From: Xenoacremonium recifei
Taxonomy: Eukaryota > Ascomycota > Sordariomycetes > Hypocreales > Nectriaceae
DNA: 64,000 bases
Reading direction: 5' to 3'
Assembly: GCA_012184525.1 (NCBI GenBank)
Contig: WOFQ01000009.1
Location: forward strand, 682,001 to 746,000
Part shown: piece by piece, positions 36,138 to 47,943 of the stretch
How positions within the stretch are numbered: position 1 is the first letter of the stretch
Layout of the letters: the number at the start of each line of letters is the position of its first letter
Program-made: the position numbers and the translations under genes
Notes under the pieces: model-generated
Seen by the model: only the letters and a program-made list of their open reading frames with translations
Database searches by the model: none
Told to the model about the DNA's origin: nothing

Positions 36138-36713
36138 TTTGACGGTATTGGCGGAACGAAGCAGATGAGAACCTGTCTTGTAAAAGTATCGAGGCTGGGA
36201 CGCGAGATGGGCTGCGGGCGAGCGGGCTGGAAAGGGCGTCGGTTGATGAGAGCGTCGATGCTGGTTGCTTGGGGCGAGGTGTGCTTGTTAAAGGACTCGT
36301 ATCCAGGTTGGCGTCTGGTTGGCGCAAGGTTTTGCTGCACGGGCTGACTGCCAGGGAGCGCCTTACATAATACGGGGTCGGATCAAAGATATCCCCAAGC
36401 TCCGAGATCCAGCGGTGGGGGCCTGGCGCCGAACACCCTTCCGGGTTGCTAGTGAAATTTTTAGGTGGGAGGAAATTTTTGGATTTGGCTTCTGGATCTT
36501 CGACGAGAAAACTCCAACCTTTCCGCATCTCTTCTTTCAGTCCTCAGGGCGAGCCAACGCAAGGAACCCTGATCCTCGCTATCTGTACGTACCCGATTGA
36601 CGTCCGAACGGCCCCTTCGTCGAGCGATTCGAAGCCTGAAAACCCGGAACAGCGATTGCTAACCCCGCGATAGCTAATTCCATCTACCGCCTTTATCTTT
36701 GAATATCTTCAAA
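36138..36713. promoter_or_regulatory. Divergent promoter vma-3 (-) / SNU13 (+)
   Basis: 576 nt between outward-facing start codons of two highly expressed housekeeping genes. It should hold both promoters; no TATA box was recognised. Confidence 0.5.
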
Positions 36714-37257
36714 ATGGCCGACACCAGTGCTGGTAAGGAAAGGCCCTTCCGGGGAGAAGTTACTGGGTTCTAATTCTCAGCAGCTTGGCCTCTTGCCGAC
36801 CAGAAGCTCGAGCAGGAGCTCTTGGACCTTGTCCAGTCCTCGCAGCGTATGTCGACCTCGACCCTCCGAAGCTGATATGTTTGACCTGGTCCTAACTGCT
36901 ATATAGATGCTCGTCAACTGAAGAAGGGTGCCAACGAAGCTACCAAGACGCTGAATCGAGGTGTCTCTGAGCTGGTCATCCTGGCTGCCGACACCCAGCC
37001 TCTGGCCATTCTCCTCCACCTCCCGCTCCTCTGCGAGGACAAGAACGGTGAGTCGAACAAGTCCCGCGAAGCATGAGTCTATACTGACAGTATTTGCGCC
37101 AGTCCCCTACGTCTACGTCAGCAGCAAGATGCACCTGGGCCGAGCCTGCGGTGTCAGCCGTGCCGTGATTGCGGCCAGCATCACCAGCAACGACGCGAGC
37201 GAGCTGGCCGGCCAGATCCGAGCCATGCGCGACAAGGTCGAGCGCCTTGCCATCTAA
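36714..37257 (+). CDS. SNU13: SNU13 (15.5K/NHP2L1), L7Ae-family snoRNP and U4 snRNP protein
   Basis: Exons 36714-36732, 36781-36846, 36907-37047 and 37103-37257 give 126 residues. The L7Ae fold fills the protein: AWPLADQKL, the RNA-binding signature KKGANEATKTLNRG, LLHLPLLCEDKNVPYVYV and ACGVSRAVIAASI. Snu13 binds kink-turns in U4 snRNA and in box C/D and U3 snoRNAs, nucleating the tri-snRNP and the methylation-guide snoRNPs in the nucleus. The second exon starts at a CAGCAG tandem acceptor, so a form one alanine shorter (exon from 36784) is equally in frame. Confidence 0.96.
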
Positions 37258-37812
37258 GATATCCGGCTGGCCAACACACTTATATGGCGGGCTTAGAATT
37301 GGACGACTGTGCTTGGTTTGAACTGACAGGCGTTGGATTGTAGGCGCTAGGTGTGGAATTAGAGCGCAATCGTACAGAAAATCTGAAAAGAAAATTTCTC
37401 ACGACACAACCTCTGGTTTGAGTTCTCAACGCTGTGACTATGCCATGTAGCCGCCAGAGGGCCATATTAATGTGATGTCTGACATTTGGTACCTTCAACA
37501 TTGGCGATTTCGGACGTATTAAGCCCCATGCCTGCCATATACGAATACGCATGGGCCGAGTCTCCACGCCTGATAGGTCTGCGCAGAGTATGACGTTGCT
37601 CCACTGATGCGGTCATTCGCTCGCGTTAGGCGCCGCAGTCGCATCCCATCTCATCGGAATCTCAAACCGCCTTCCATAAATATATCTCCTCCCCTGCAAA
37701 TCTTCAATGATCGATGGCAGATCTCGCTTCGGGTCACTAAAGCTCCTGGCTTGTTATTCTACCTCTGGTTCCGGTGCCTGTAGTCTTTCCTCATAGACGG
37801 ACAGCTCGCACA
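37258..37812. other. Intergenic SNU13-SAC phosphatase
   Basis: 555 nt with the SNU13 3' UTR and the promoter of the next gene. No further feature was recognised. Confidence 0.5.
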
Positions 37813-40749
37813 ATGCCGGGCATCGCTCGGAAGATCATCATCTGTGCAGCGATCGACGGGCTCATAATCCAGCCTCTCTCTTCCAAAGGCCAACGACCAT
37901 TTCAGCCTGTCCGAGTGAAGTACGGCGATGCTTCGATCTCCTCGATCACCCGCGAACAGGTTCCAGATACTTCAAAGCCAGACTCGTCGTTTGAGGCTTT
38001 CGGTGTAGTTGGTACCAGCTCCCCGTCCGTTAGCCCGCCTAAAGTCCTCGACTCACTAACACACCGCCCTCAGGCTTGATCACGGTCTCGAGGTCAAGTT
38101 ACTTGATCACTATCACTCGGAGGCAGCAGGTTGCCCAGATATGTGGATTTCCTATATATGTAGTGACTGAGGTTGCCGTCACGCCGTGTACGGGCAAAGT
38201 ACAAGCAGAGGAGTCCATCAAGAGGACCTCCCTGCACTTGTCCAGACTAGCTCGAGACTCGAGTGAGGAGAGCGATAGCAGCGATGAAGAGGTTGAGCTG
38301 CCATCTATGACCTCAGATGAGGTTGAGGATGCAGTCATCGAGGACGGCGACGCAAGACCGGACTCGGCGCGTAGCAGCATCGCAGAGGACGTGATACGTC
38401 GTAGAGGAAGCTATGGAAGATTCGCACAGCGCTGGTTCAGCCGCAGCGGATGGACGCAGGACCAGAAGAGGACTATGGGCCTTAGCAATTCGGCCAGCGT
38501 ACCGGAAAATGCAATACAGGATCCCGCCGAGCCGTCAGTGCGCAAGCTTCCCCTTGAGGATGACTTGAACGGTTCCATGAGCCAGCCGGAGCTATTGCCG
38601 AAACTGTTGCGAACTGTCCAAGTGCTCTTTGGGTCATCTAGGAGCTTTTACTTCTCTTACGACTTCGATCTCACACGGTCGCTGGCAAAAAAGTCCACAG
38701 CGCCGGAGGATTCCCCTCTCCACACAAAAGTCGATGAGATTTTCTTCTGGAACAGGAATCTACTGCATCCATTCACCTCAGTGGGGCAAGATTCTGTGGC
38801 ATTGCCCCTTATGCAGGGATTTATCGGTCAAAGGTCCTTCATCGTGGATAGCCATCCTCCTCAAGTGGATGAATGCGCCCAAGACTCTGTTGAGATGTCG
38901 AATCTCTCACCCACGACGTCCTTACCGGCTTCGCCTCCGGCCGAGATGAGGGCCTCGATAGATCTCCGAGCATCTGAAAGGAGATATCTGATTGCTGTGA
39001 TATCTCGACGGTCTACCAAGCGAGCTGGTCTCAGGTATCTACGACGAGGTATCGATCAGGATGGTTTCGTCGCGAACATGGTCGAAACAGAACAGCTCTT
39101 GTCTTCTCCGAAATGGGAGCCTTCGTCTAAAGTGTATTCTTTTCTCCAAATCAGAGGGAGCATCCCCCTATTCTTTACCCAATCTCCTTACTCGTTCAAG
39201 CCTGTCCCGATTCAACAACATTCGGCAGAGGCCAACCAGAACGCCTGCCGTAAGCACTTCCAACGGCTTTCAAGGAATTACGGATCATTGCAGATCGTCA
39301 ACCTTGTCGAAAAGCATGGTATTGAGTCGACTATCGGTACAGCTTACGAGACGAATGTTGGGCAACTTAATAAAGATGCGGCGGATGAAGACAAGATTCC
39401 ATTCGAGTGGTTTGATTTCCATAATGCTTGCCGTGGCATGAAATTTGAGAATGTCAGCTATTTGCTGTTAAAACTCAAAGACCAGCTCGAGCAATTTGGG
39501 AGTACTGTTCAAAAAGATGGTGAGATAGGCCAACACCAGGCAGGAGTTCTTCGAACCAACTGCATGGATTGTTTGGATCGCACAAACGTGTGTCAGAGTT
39601 CCTTTGCGAAGCATATGTTAGAAGTGCAGCTGAAAGAGGAGGGTTTTGATATGAGTGCTCAAATAGATCAGGACACAACCTGGTTCAATACGCTGTGGGC
39701 GGATAATGGGGACGCAGTCTCCAAACAATATGCATCCACGGCGGCCATGAAAGGAGACTACACAAGGACAAAAAAGAGAGATTATCGAGGAGCATTAAAT
39801 GACTTGGGGCTTTCCTTGGCGAGATTCTACAGCGGGTATGTTGAGCCAGATTCTTACTCCAATATGCCAAAGACTGATGAGAAGCAGTATGGTGAACGAT
39901 TATTTCAGCCAAGCGGCTATAGACTTCCTTTTGGGAAATGTTACATCAAAAGTGTTTGAAGAGTTTGAGAGTGACATGATGACCAAAGATCCCGCCATGT
40001 CTATGGTTAAGATGAGACACCAGGCCATCGAGCTGTGTCAGAAGCGAGTTGTTGCAGATGAGAAAGAAGAGTTCCACGGAGGTTGGGTGCTACTTGGTCC
40101 TGATACTCCAGACACCATCAAGTCCTGGCCACTAGAAGAAGTTGTTCTGCTTCTCACAGACGCCGCGCTCTATCTTTGTCGATTTGATTGGAAGTCAGAC
40201 AAAGTTTCATCCTTCGAGAGAGTCCAGCTCGGCAGTGTTACGGGCATCAAGTTTGGCACCTATATCACATCTACCATCTCCCCATCCCATATCGATGAGC
40301 TGAAGAATGTTGGCTTTGTGGTCACATATCACCCCGGGAAGAACGACGTCAAGAGGACAAATACAAGAACATTCTCGAGTCGCGGAGACATCCCTGGAAA
40401 AGGCGACGCCAAAGAGCAGAAAGATGCAAGCATCCCTACCAGCCTGGCGAGCCTTCTATCAGGCAAGCCGAAAGCACCAGCCACTCGCAGGCTTGTTTTT
40501 AAAGCACCCTATACCGACTCTTCAGCGGCTATCGCAGGGAACGAACCCCGGCAGACGGAGATACAGCAGGTGGTGACAATTTGCGCCGAAATCGAGCGCC
40601 TGGCGCTGGATCATCAATTATTGGGACCTAAAGAAGAGCATAAAAGCATTATAGAGAAAGGAGAGATCATTTCTTTGGAGGAAGCGAAGCGCAATACGAC
40701 CTTGTTGGACCAGCTGGGGCATTCTCTGAAGAAGTTGGTCTGGGCATAA
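37813..40749 (+). CDS. SAC-domain phosphoinositide phosphatase with hSac2 domain (INPP5F/Sac2-like)
   Basis: Exons 37813-38011, 38074-39835 and 39888-40749 give 940 residues. The SAC domain spans most of 1-620, with a long acidic Ser-rich insert (about 110-190). The catalytic CX5R motif is RTNCMDCLDRTNV, with Cys563 and Arg569. After the domain (NDYFSQAAIDFLLGN), residues about 670-800 (RVVADEKEEFHGGWVLLGPD, then LLTDAALYLCRFDWKSDKV) match the hSac2 domain. Human INPP5F/Sac2 with this layout is a 4-phosphatase acting on PI(4)P at endosomes; yeast Sac1 lacks the hSac2 part. The same substrate is inferred, not shown. The 39836-39887 intron is needed: without it the frame ends 41 residues later with no hSac2 domain. 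The gene converges on BMT6 with an 85-nt gap. Confidence 0.88.
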
Positions 40750-40834
40750 GAGCAAGCACTTGGTTTACACACGCATAGCATACGCGCACATAACAAAAGT
40801 AGAGCACATCATTAGATACCATCAAACAAATGAT

Positions 40835-42019
40835 TTATATACTATCTGGATCTTCTTTTCCCAGACGATATAAGTGAAGTTGATACCGCATGTTCTCCAA
40901 CTGTATAGGGTACACCAACCCCTCCGGCAGCCGAAACCACACAGACTCCTCACTCTCCAACTTCTCCCAACTATACCCCGGCGTCCCCATCTCAAGCAGC
41001 GTGTGATCCAACAGCCACTGCATCGGATACATCTTCTTCTCCTTCCCCAGCGCCGCTTCCGAGTAACTCCCCGGACTATCAACCACAAGCAGCAAACTCC
41101 CCGTCGCAAGAACCTTCCCCAGCGTTTTCAGCAGGGAAGTCGTGCGGCCGATCCCGCCACTCGTGTACAGCTCGTTCAGCGTGAACAGCAGCGTGACTAG
41201 CACGGGTGTGTTGCCAGCTAGGCGCGCGAGGTGCTCTGGGGTGAGAGTCAGAATGTCGTGCTGTGCGAAGGTGGGCGTGAGTTGGTTGGGATGTAGGAGT
41301 GCGGTGTTGGATGCTTTGGCGGTGGCGGAGGCGTATTTGGAGAGTGGTGGTGGGGTGGTGGTTTTGGTGGTGAGTTGGGAAACGGTTTGTGTCCAGGGCG
41401 CGGAGTCGATGAGAGTGAGAGTGCCGGTGAGGGAGGTGGCGTGGAGGTAGGAGGCGAAGGCGAGGTGTTCGGCCGCGCAGCCCCCTATTGCAAGCATTTT
41501 GATCGTCTTATTTGTAGTTTGTAAAGAACTTGAAAGTTCTTTGGCGTTTTGAGATGCAGTAGCGTCTTGTTCCTGTCCCAAGGGCTCTTTGGTCGAATTT
41601 TCATCCCCTACACTCAACTCCTTCAACCCGTCGCTCACACCTTCAACATCCGCCCTTCCAACCCCCTCACTCGAGGCAAGAATCCCATCTAAATACTCCC
41701 GTATACCCAAAAGCACAGAAGCATAGCACAGCGCACGCGTGGGACTCCATCGCGCGGCATACGCCTCGAGGTAGTCCTCCCTCCCAAACGCAGCAGCGAA
41801 GTCCCGGTTGAACAGCGCCTGCTTGATCTCTTGCAGCAGCGTTGGGAACTGTGAGGACGTGAGGGCCGAGCTGAAAGCATCGGAGAAGATGTCTAGGAGC
41901 CGTTGTTGGTCTTTGGCGGATTGGAGAGGCGTGTCGTTGGCGGTTGGGGGAGCTGTGGATGGCTGTTGCTTGGGAGGGCGCTTGGGAGCAGCCTTTTTAG
42001 GAGCTGCTTTCTTGACCAT
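40835..42019 (-). CDS. BMT6: 25S rRNA (uridine-N3) methyltransferase, BMT6-like
   Basis: A single exon of 394 residues. The Lys/Pro-rich start (MVKKAAPKKAAPKRPPKQQ) looks like a nucleolar localisation segment. A helical region follows (FSDAFSSALTSSQFPTLLQE, FGREDYLEAYAARWSPTRALCY), then a Rossmann-like methyltransferase core with IKMLAIGGCAAEHLAFASYL as motif I, and LVTLLFTLNELYTSG and GSLLLVVDSPGSYSE. This fits the fungal family of Bmt6 (DUF3115), which methylates a uridine in 25S rRNA in S. cerevisiae. A poorly conserved Ser/Thr insert lies between helices and core (about 115-170). The assignment rests on remembered similarity to the family. Confidence 0.8.
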   Translation of the reverse strand: MVKKAAPKKAAPKRPPKQQPSTAPPTANDTPLQSAKDQQRLLDIFSDAFSSALTSSQFPTLLQEIKQALFNRDFAAAFGREDYLEAYAARWSPTRALCYASVLLGIREYLDGILASSEGVGRADVEGVSDGLKELSVGDENSTKEPLGQEQDATASQNAKELSSSLQTTNKTIKMLAIGGCAAEHLAFASYLHATSLTGTLTLIDSAPWTQTVSQLTTKTTTPPPLSKYASATAKASNTALLHPNQLTPTFAQHDILTLTPEHLARLAGNTPVLVTLLFTLNELYTSGGIGRTTSLLKTLGKVLATGSLLLVVDSPGSYSEAALGKEKKMYPMQWLLDHTLLEMGTPGYSWEKLESEESVWFRLPEGLVYPIQLENMRYQLHLYRLGKEDPDSI

Positions 42020-44718
42020 TATGAGAGTCTTGGGTGTTATTCATTTCTCTCTGGGATATAAAAGTAGTTTCGCTTCTTCTGGATGATTTTGGAGTGTCGA
42101 TTTTCATTTAGTGGTCGAATATTTTTCTCATTGGTCGAGTTTTTGAGACTGAGAGCTTCACATGAAGTTGATCAAGGCGGGTCAGGTGACCCGCAATTTT
42201 GCAGCTCGATTTACTTACAAGATCGCTGACGATGGTGCTCCCCAGGTTTTCTGGTTATGAAGAAAATACTTGAATCTCTTTAATAAAATTTCTGTAGCAA
42301 GTTTCTAGCCTCTCCTATTTTTCCCTTTTGTCCGGTTCATCCCGTCGTCTCGCGGAACCCAGTTTGAAAACAGGAATTGGCAGCATGGACGGGTCTGGCG
42401 TACAGCTCATCGAAATTGCGAGAGGAAACAATTTACCAAGTCTCTACGTAAGACATCTCACTGACCATGGCAAAAAAAGAGACATGAATATCTCTTGAAA
42501 GATTTTCCAGTGGTAGTCTGCCAAGTTAGGATCATGTCAGAGAATGGCGTTGTCCGGTGAAATGGTCGGACGTATTATACTGGTTTTCTATCACCCAGCC
42601 TAAGCTACGGAAGAGGCGAAGACCGAGATCTCGTGCAAATTGGCGTGCTTATATTTGCTGATAAGTCGTGGCTTCTTCGGAGGGGTGTTTTGAATGACCG
42701 CAGTAGTGCCTGCATACCCGAAGATAGGGATAATGGCCCAAAGTGCGGAATCCGACTGGTAGCCACCATCACGATCATATCATGTTGTCACTCTCACCAG
42801 TCATTGTCACCAATCATCAAGCTCCGGCCGTTCCCTGGACTCCGGGTCTTACCTACTGCCGAATATGGATAATTTCTCGATTACGGATTTAGGTCGCATC
42901 GCCAGCATAAATCTGGAAACGAGCGGCGGTACCTTGGCGGTTTCCCGCATGGGAGTCTGAATCAGGTGGCCGAAAATGGCGAGACGCGGCATGGCGCCTC
43001 ACCAGCAGCGCATGGCCAAGGCTATCTCCGACCATCGCATTGCCGCTGCCTCACCAACTCCCTTTTGTAATAAAAAGACGATGACAGGAGCCAATGGGCG
43101 ATCTGGATTGGAGCGGATGGGTAGAGCAATGGAATCCCTCAAACTTGCATCTCCACGGCTTGATGTCCGACCGGCCATGAGCGGAGCAGCGCCGCGGGTT
43201 TTCTGCCGAGAGGGCCCCGGAAGGAAAGCGGCGCCGCCATCATATCGTGCAGTCGTGGACGCTTAGGCTAAATGCCAAGTGAGGAGGCGGGCCTGGAGAC
43301 ATCGCTGGAGGCGCTTTCGACGGCGTGTTCGAGGCCGTGGCCAGTGCCTGAGAATTCTTTTGGTGCTGTTTGAGTCGTATTTCCATGAATGTTATATCTC
43401 TCACTAGATCTCGCTAGTGCTGCTTTCGGAATCCCGTCGCAATGTTTGTTGGGACGTTCGTTGCTGAGAGCAATATCATGGAGGCGAGACGGCCCGCAGG
43501 GCTCAGTCCGGAATACCGCTGGCCGATTGGTAGGACACAGCGCTGAGACGGGGACGAGACGGCCCAGAGATGGAGTTTTGGAGAATGGCGTATCGATAGA
43601 GGGCATCCCACGAACGATCAGGATCCTGGGGCCTTTCTCTTTCAGGCCACCCGCGAGCGAACCCAAGGCGAGGCGACGCGACGGACGGCAAGCCGACGAT
43701 GTAGAAGGGAAAAAGCCTCAACAATCAAAGCACGCGCTTTCCTCGGGCTTCCTCAGCCGCCCAAGGGAGGCAGGATCACCACATTCTTGTATTGCTCCTG
43801 CTTCCTGTCGACCAGGCTCGCAAATACGGAAGCCACGAGGGGCGAGGGCCGAAGAAGCGGAAACTACCTACGTCACAGAGAACTTGTCGGGTCGCATCCA
43901 GGGGATCCGGCATCGTCGACGACTCGGGATGGGATGGCAGATTGCAGCGCAATTGCGTCAGGTCGCCGCAGACTTTTTTGCCTCCATCCCAACGCTGCTG
44001 GAGCTCACTGGAGAACGAGCTGTCGTTGGGCCCATACATAGTGGTGAGAAGAGTGCCATTCATTGCCAGACCAGACGCCAGACAGCGCCAGCGGGAAAAA
44101 GACAAGCCAGGCAGGCCCCCACCAAGCCCCCACTCCCGCCTCGAGATCTTGTAAGCCACACCCCCGGGGGAGGGCGGCATCGGCTCGGCTGGCCCTCCAC
44201 TGCTGCTTCAGAATTCAGAAGCTTGGGGGCGCTGGACACGCTGAAACGGCTGCTGCTCCAGGGCATCGCATGTCCCCAAAGGCTCACCTCAAGGTCAAAC
44301 CACCCACACCTATGTACAAGTAGTATCGCCTTCGGCCACACACCTTGGGGGACTTGAGGGTGTGCACTAAACAGCCGTCGTTGCCCCGTCTCGCGCCCAT
44401 CAACCGCCATGAGCTGGTCCAGCATGGATGCGATGCGAGCATTTTCCCCACGGCGGGCGTGCGTGATGGGCCTTGAGGCGGTGGACGGTTCGTTGCTGGC
44501 GTTTATGATGGTGGTTGCTGCTGTACCTGGCCCTGGCCTGGACGGGACGGTCTCGCTCGCTCTTATTTTTTTTCTGGGCCGCCTACCTAAATACATGACA
44601 CAACCCCTCCAGCACCGACTTCTCCTGCTCTTCTCCCCTCTTCTCATTCCATCCTCCTCCTCAGTGCTCCTAAATCCCCTCGTCCTAGAACCAGTCTCTG
44701 CGAATATCCTCAGTCAAG
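42020..44718. other. 2.7-kb divergent intergenic region BMT6 (-) / transketolase (+)
   Basis: It holds two promoters. A 322-codon ATG frame (43389-44357) exists but has a biased composition and no recognisable motifs, so it is not called as a gene. A CT-rich tract at about 44600-44700 precedes the transketolase start. Confidence 0.5.
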
Positions 44719-47360
44719 ATGGGCTACGGCGAAATCGACACGAAGGCCATCAACACCATCCGCACCCTTGCGGTAAGCTTCTCCCCCCTCTCCAAGTTTT
44801 TTTTTTCTGCCGTCCTCGCACCCCCTCCAGCTCTCTGCAACTCTAGTTTACCCCGCCACAGCAGCCCAGAAGCAGCAGCAAGCTTGCCCCGCCATGATGT
44901 GCTGTCCTGTGAGGGTGTGGCAGAGAAGCAAGCAAAACCACCAGAATCATCGTCGATGTTCATGAAAATGGCCCAGAGTACTAATTGAGGTCTTTGAACA
45001 GGTTGATGCGACCTTCCACGCCAATTCGGGACACCCCGGTGCTCCCATGTGAGTCGACCCCTCCACTGCCTCTGCCTCGCGCTCGCCCTCATGCTTCCCG
45101 CTCGTCCCGCGCGGCTTCTCGCTCTCTTCGCCGATAATCGATTGGCGAGCTATCTACCATGACAAATACTGACTCTCTCGCTATAGGGGCATGGCCCCGG
45201 TGGCTCACGTCCTGTTCAACAAGTTCATGAAGTTCAACCCCAAGAACCCCAAGTGGCTCAACCGGGATCGCTTCGTTCTCTCGTGAGTTCTGCCCGTTTT
45301 TTGTTGGCGTTGCGCCTCAACGTTTCGTTCGCCGCTGACCGCTCCCCGCCTCACAGCAACGGCCATGGCTGCATGCTCCAGTACGCCCTCCTCCACCTCT
45401 TCGGCTACGACCTCAGCATTGATGACCTGAAGGCCTTCCGAGTAAGTTCATGATTCCCAGCGACCAATTGCGCTGGCCCCCCCCTTCTTTGTTGCCCACG
45501 GCATTGACACCATGCGCTCCAGTCAGTCGACAGCACCAAGACTCCTGGCCACCCTGAGGCTCATGACACCCCGGGGATCGAAGTCACCACTGGCCCTCTC
45601 GGTCAGGGTATCAGCAACGCCGTCGGTCTGGCCATGGCCCAGGCTCACACCGCTGCCGTCTTCAACAAGCCCGGTTTCGACCTGGTTGACAACTACACCT
45701 ATACCTTCCTCGGCGATGGTTGCTTGATGGAGGGTGTCTCCAGCGAGGCCTGCTCCCTGGCCGGTCACCTCAAGCTTGGCAACCTCATTGCCGTCTGGGA
45801 CGACAACAAGATCACCATCGACGGTGACACCGCTGTCGCCTTCACTGAGGACGTCCCCAAGCGATACGAGGCCTACGGCTGGCAGGTGATCAAGGTCGAG
45901 GACGGTGACCACGACCTCGAGGGTATCGAGGCTGCCATCAAGGCCGCCCGCGCCAACACTGAGCAGCCCACCCTGATCCAACTCAAGACCACCATTGGCT
46001 TTGGCTCCCTCAAGCAGGGCACCCACGGTGTCCACGGCTCTCCCCTCAAGGCCGACGACATCAAGCAGCTCAAGGAGAAGTTCGGCTTCAACCCCGATGA
46101 GAGCTTCGCTGTCCCCCAGGAGGTCTACGATCTCTATGGCAAGCACTCGTCCGAGGGTGCTGCCCTCGAGGCTGAGTGGAACCAGCTGCTCTCCAAGTAT
46201 GCTGAGAAGTTCCCCGCCGAGCACGCCGACCTCACTCGACGTCTCACTGGTGACCTTCCCGAGGGCTGGGAGAAGAGCCTCCCCGTCTACACCCCCGCCG
46301 ACTCGGCCGTTGCCTCGCGAAAGCTGTCCGAGATTGTTCTCCAGAAGATCCACGATGTCATTCCCGAGCTGTTTGGTGGTTCTGCCGATTTGACCGGCTC
46401 CAACTTGACCCGATGGAAGGAGGCTGTCGACTTCCAGCCCCCCTCTACTGGCCTCGGCGACTACTCTGGCCGATACGTCCGATACGGTGTCCGTGAGCAC
46501 GGCATGGGTGCCATCCTCAACGGTCTCGCCGCCTACGGCACCATCCTCCCCTACGGCGGTACTTTCCTCAACTTCGTCTCGTACGCTGCTGGTTCTGTCC
46601 GTCTTTCGGCCCTGTCCCAGGTCCGAACCATCTGGGTTGCCACCCACGACTCCATCGGCCTCGGTGAGGACGGTCCTACTCACCAGCCTATCGAGACTCT
46701 CCCTCACTTCCGTGCTCTGCCTAACTGCATGGTCTGGCGTCCTGCCGACGGTAACGAGACTTCGGCCTCTTACTACGTTGCCCTGACCTCCAAGCACACC
46801 CCTAGCATCATTGCCCTCTCCCGACAGAACCTGCCCCAGCTCGAGGGCTCTACCATCGAGAAGGCTGCCAAGGGTGGTTATGTCCTGCACGAGGTTGAGG
46901 GTGCCGACGTCACCCTGGTTTCCACTGGTTCCGAGGTCTGCATCTGCCTCGATGCCGCCAAGTACCTGCAGGAGAATCACGGCCTCAAGGCCCGTGTCGT
47001 TTCTCTTCCCTGCTTCGAGGTCTTCGACCTCCAGTCCAAGGAGTACCGTCTCTCCGTTCTGCCCGACGGCATCCCCTCGCTTTCCGTCGAGGTCATGTCC
47101 ACCATGGGTTGGGAGCGCTACACCCACGAGCAGTTCGGTCTCAACCGATTCGGTGCTTCCGGTGCCTACAAGGATGTCTACAAGGCAAGTTTTTTTTTTT
47201 TACCATGTCTCATACCGTTTCAAGTTACTAACAAATCTTACAGAAGTTCGAATTCACGCCCGAGGGCATTGCCAAGCGCGCTGTCGCTACCGTCGAGTTC
47301 TGGAAGGACGTCCCCAACGTTCGCTCTCCCGTCAACCGTGCTTTCCAGCAGATCATCTAA
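44719..47360 (+). CDS. TKL1: Transketolase
   Basis: Exons 44719-44772, 45002-45048, 45187-45282, 45357-45441, 45523-47184 and 47244-47360 give 686 residues. The thiamine-diphosphate domain has ATFHANSGHPGAPMGMAP, GPLGQGISNAVGLA and FLGDGCLMEGVSSEA (metal/diphosphate site). The pyrimidine-binding domain has RYGVREHGMGAILNGLA and THDSIGLGEDGPTHQPIE. The enzyme transfers two-carbon ketol units between pentose-phosphate sugars in the cytosol. The last intron begins with GC (AAG|GCAAGT), a rare GC-AG intron. Splicing there restores VYKKFEFTPEGIAKRA, whereas the nearest GT would add an alanine. The first intron is long (229 nt). Very strong C-ending codon bias suggests high expression and also creates a long antisense open frame. 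Confidence 0.97.
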
Positions 47361-47943
47361 ATCATATACAACGGTCTTGGTTTCGGCGTGTTAGAGGCGG
47401 TTGGCTGCAAGAGCAGAAGAGAAGAACAAGAAGACTAAGATGAAGAACAGACGGAGTTCCTTTACGCAGTGACGATGACAGGTTCGGATGACGGGATAAC
47501 TGGTTCCTTTTGGCTAATAGACGTACGTATTAAAAATTGAGAATAAAGAACTTTTTGTCATGAACAGTTGCTGTGATTCCTGTTCGTGGTGATTTGGAAC
47601 AGCCAAAGTGGTTCGTCTGACCCATTGATCGATCCCTGGCCGAAACTCCATGCCTGTGGGAGGCTTCAACACCATAACCTCTCACGATGTCCGGCTCTCC
47701 CAATGGCTCTCTCTCGTGCCCTCGAATCGTTGAATGACAGTACCCGCACCAATTAAGTGGTTGAACCCCACGAGAAACCTCAAGCAAGACAATGGCGTGC
47801 CCGTCCGGGCCGGCACTGGTATTACATCATCCCACATCGTCCCATTCATTGTCCCAAACCCGCTCATATTAATCCCATCAGCGCATCGCATCGTGATAAT
47901 CGTCATGACGTAATCGTAGGTAGCTGGATGGCCTGCACGCGCC
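47361..47943. other. Convergent 3' spacer
   Basis: 583 nt between the transketolase stop and the stop of the minus-strand 175-residue gene. Nothing but 3' UTR is expected. Confidence 0.5.

Noticed and set aside
45523..47127. A 534-codon antisense open frame within transketolase
   Set aside because: It is a mirror of strong C/G-ending codon bias in the sense gene. The translation is a Gly/Val/Leu/Asp-rich shadow with no motifs.
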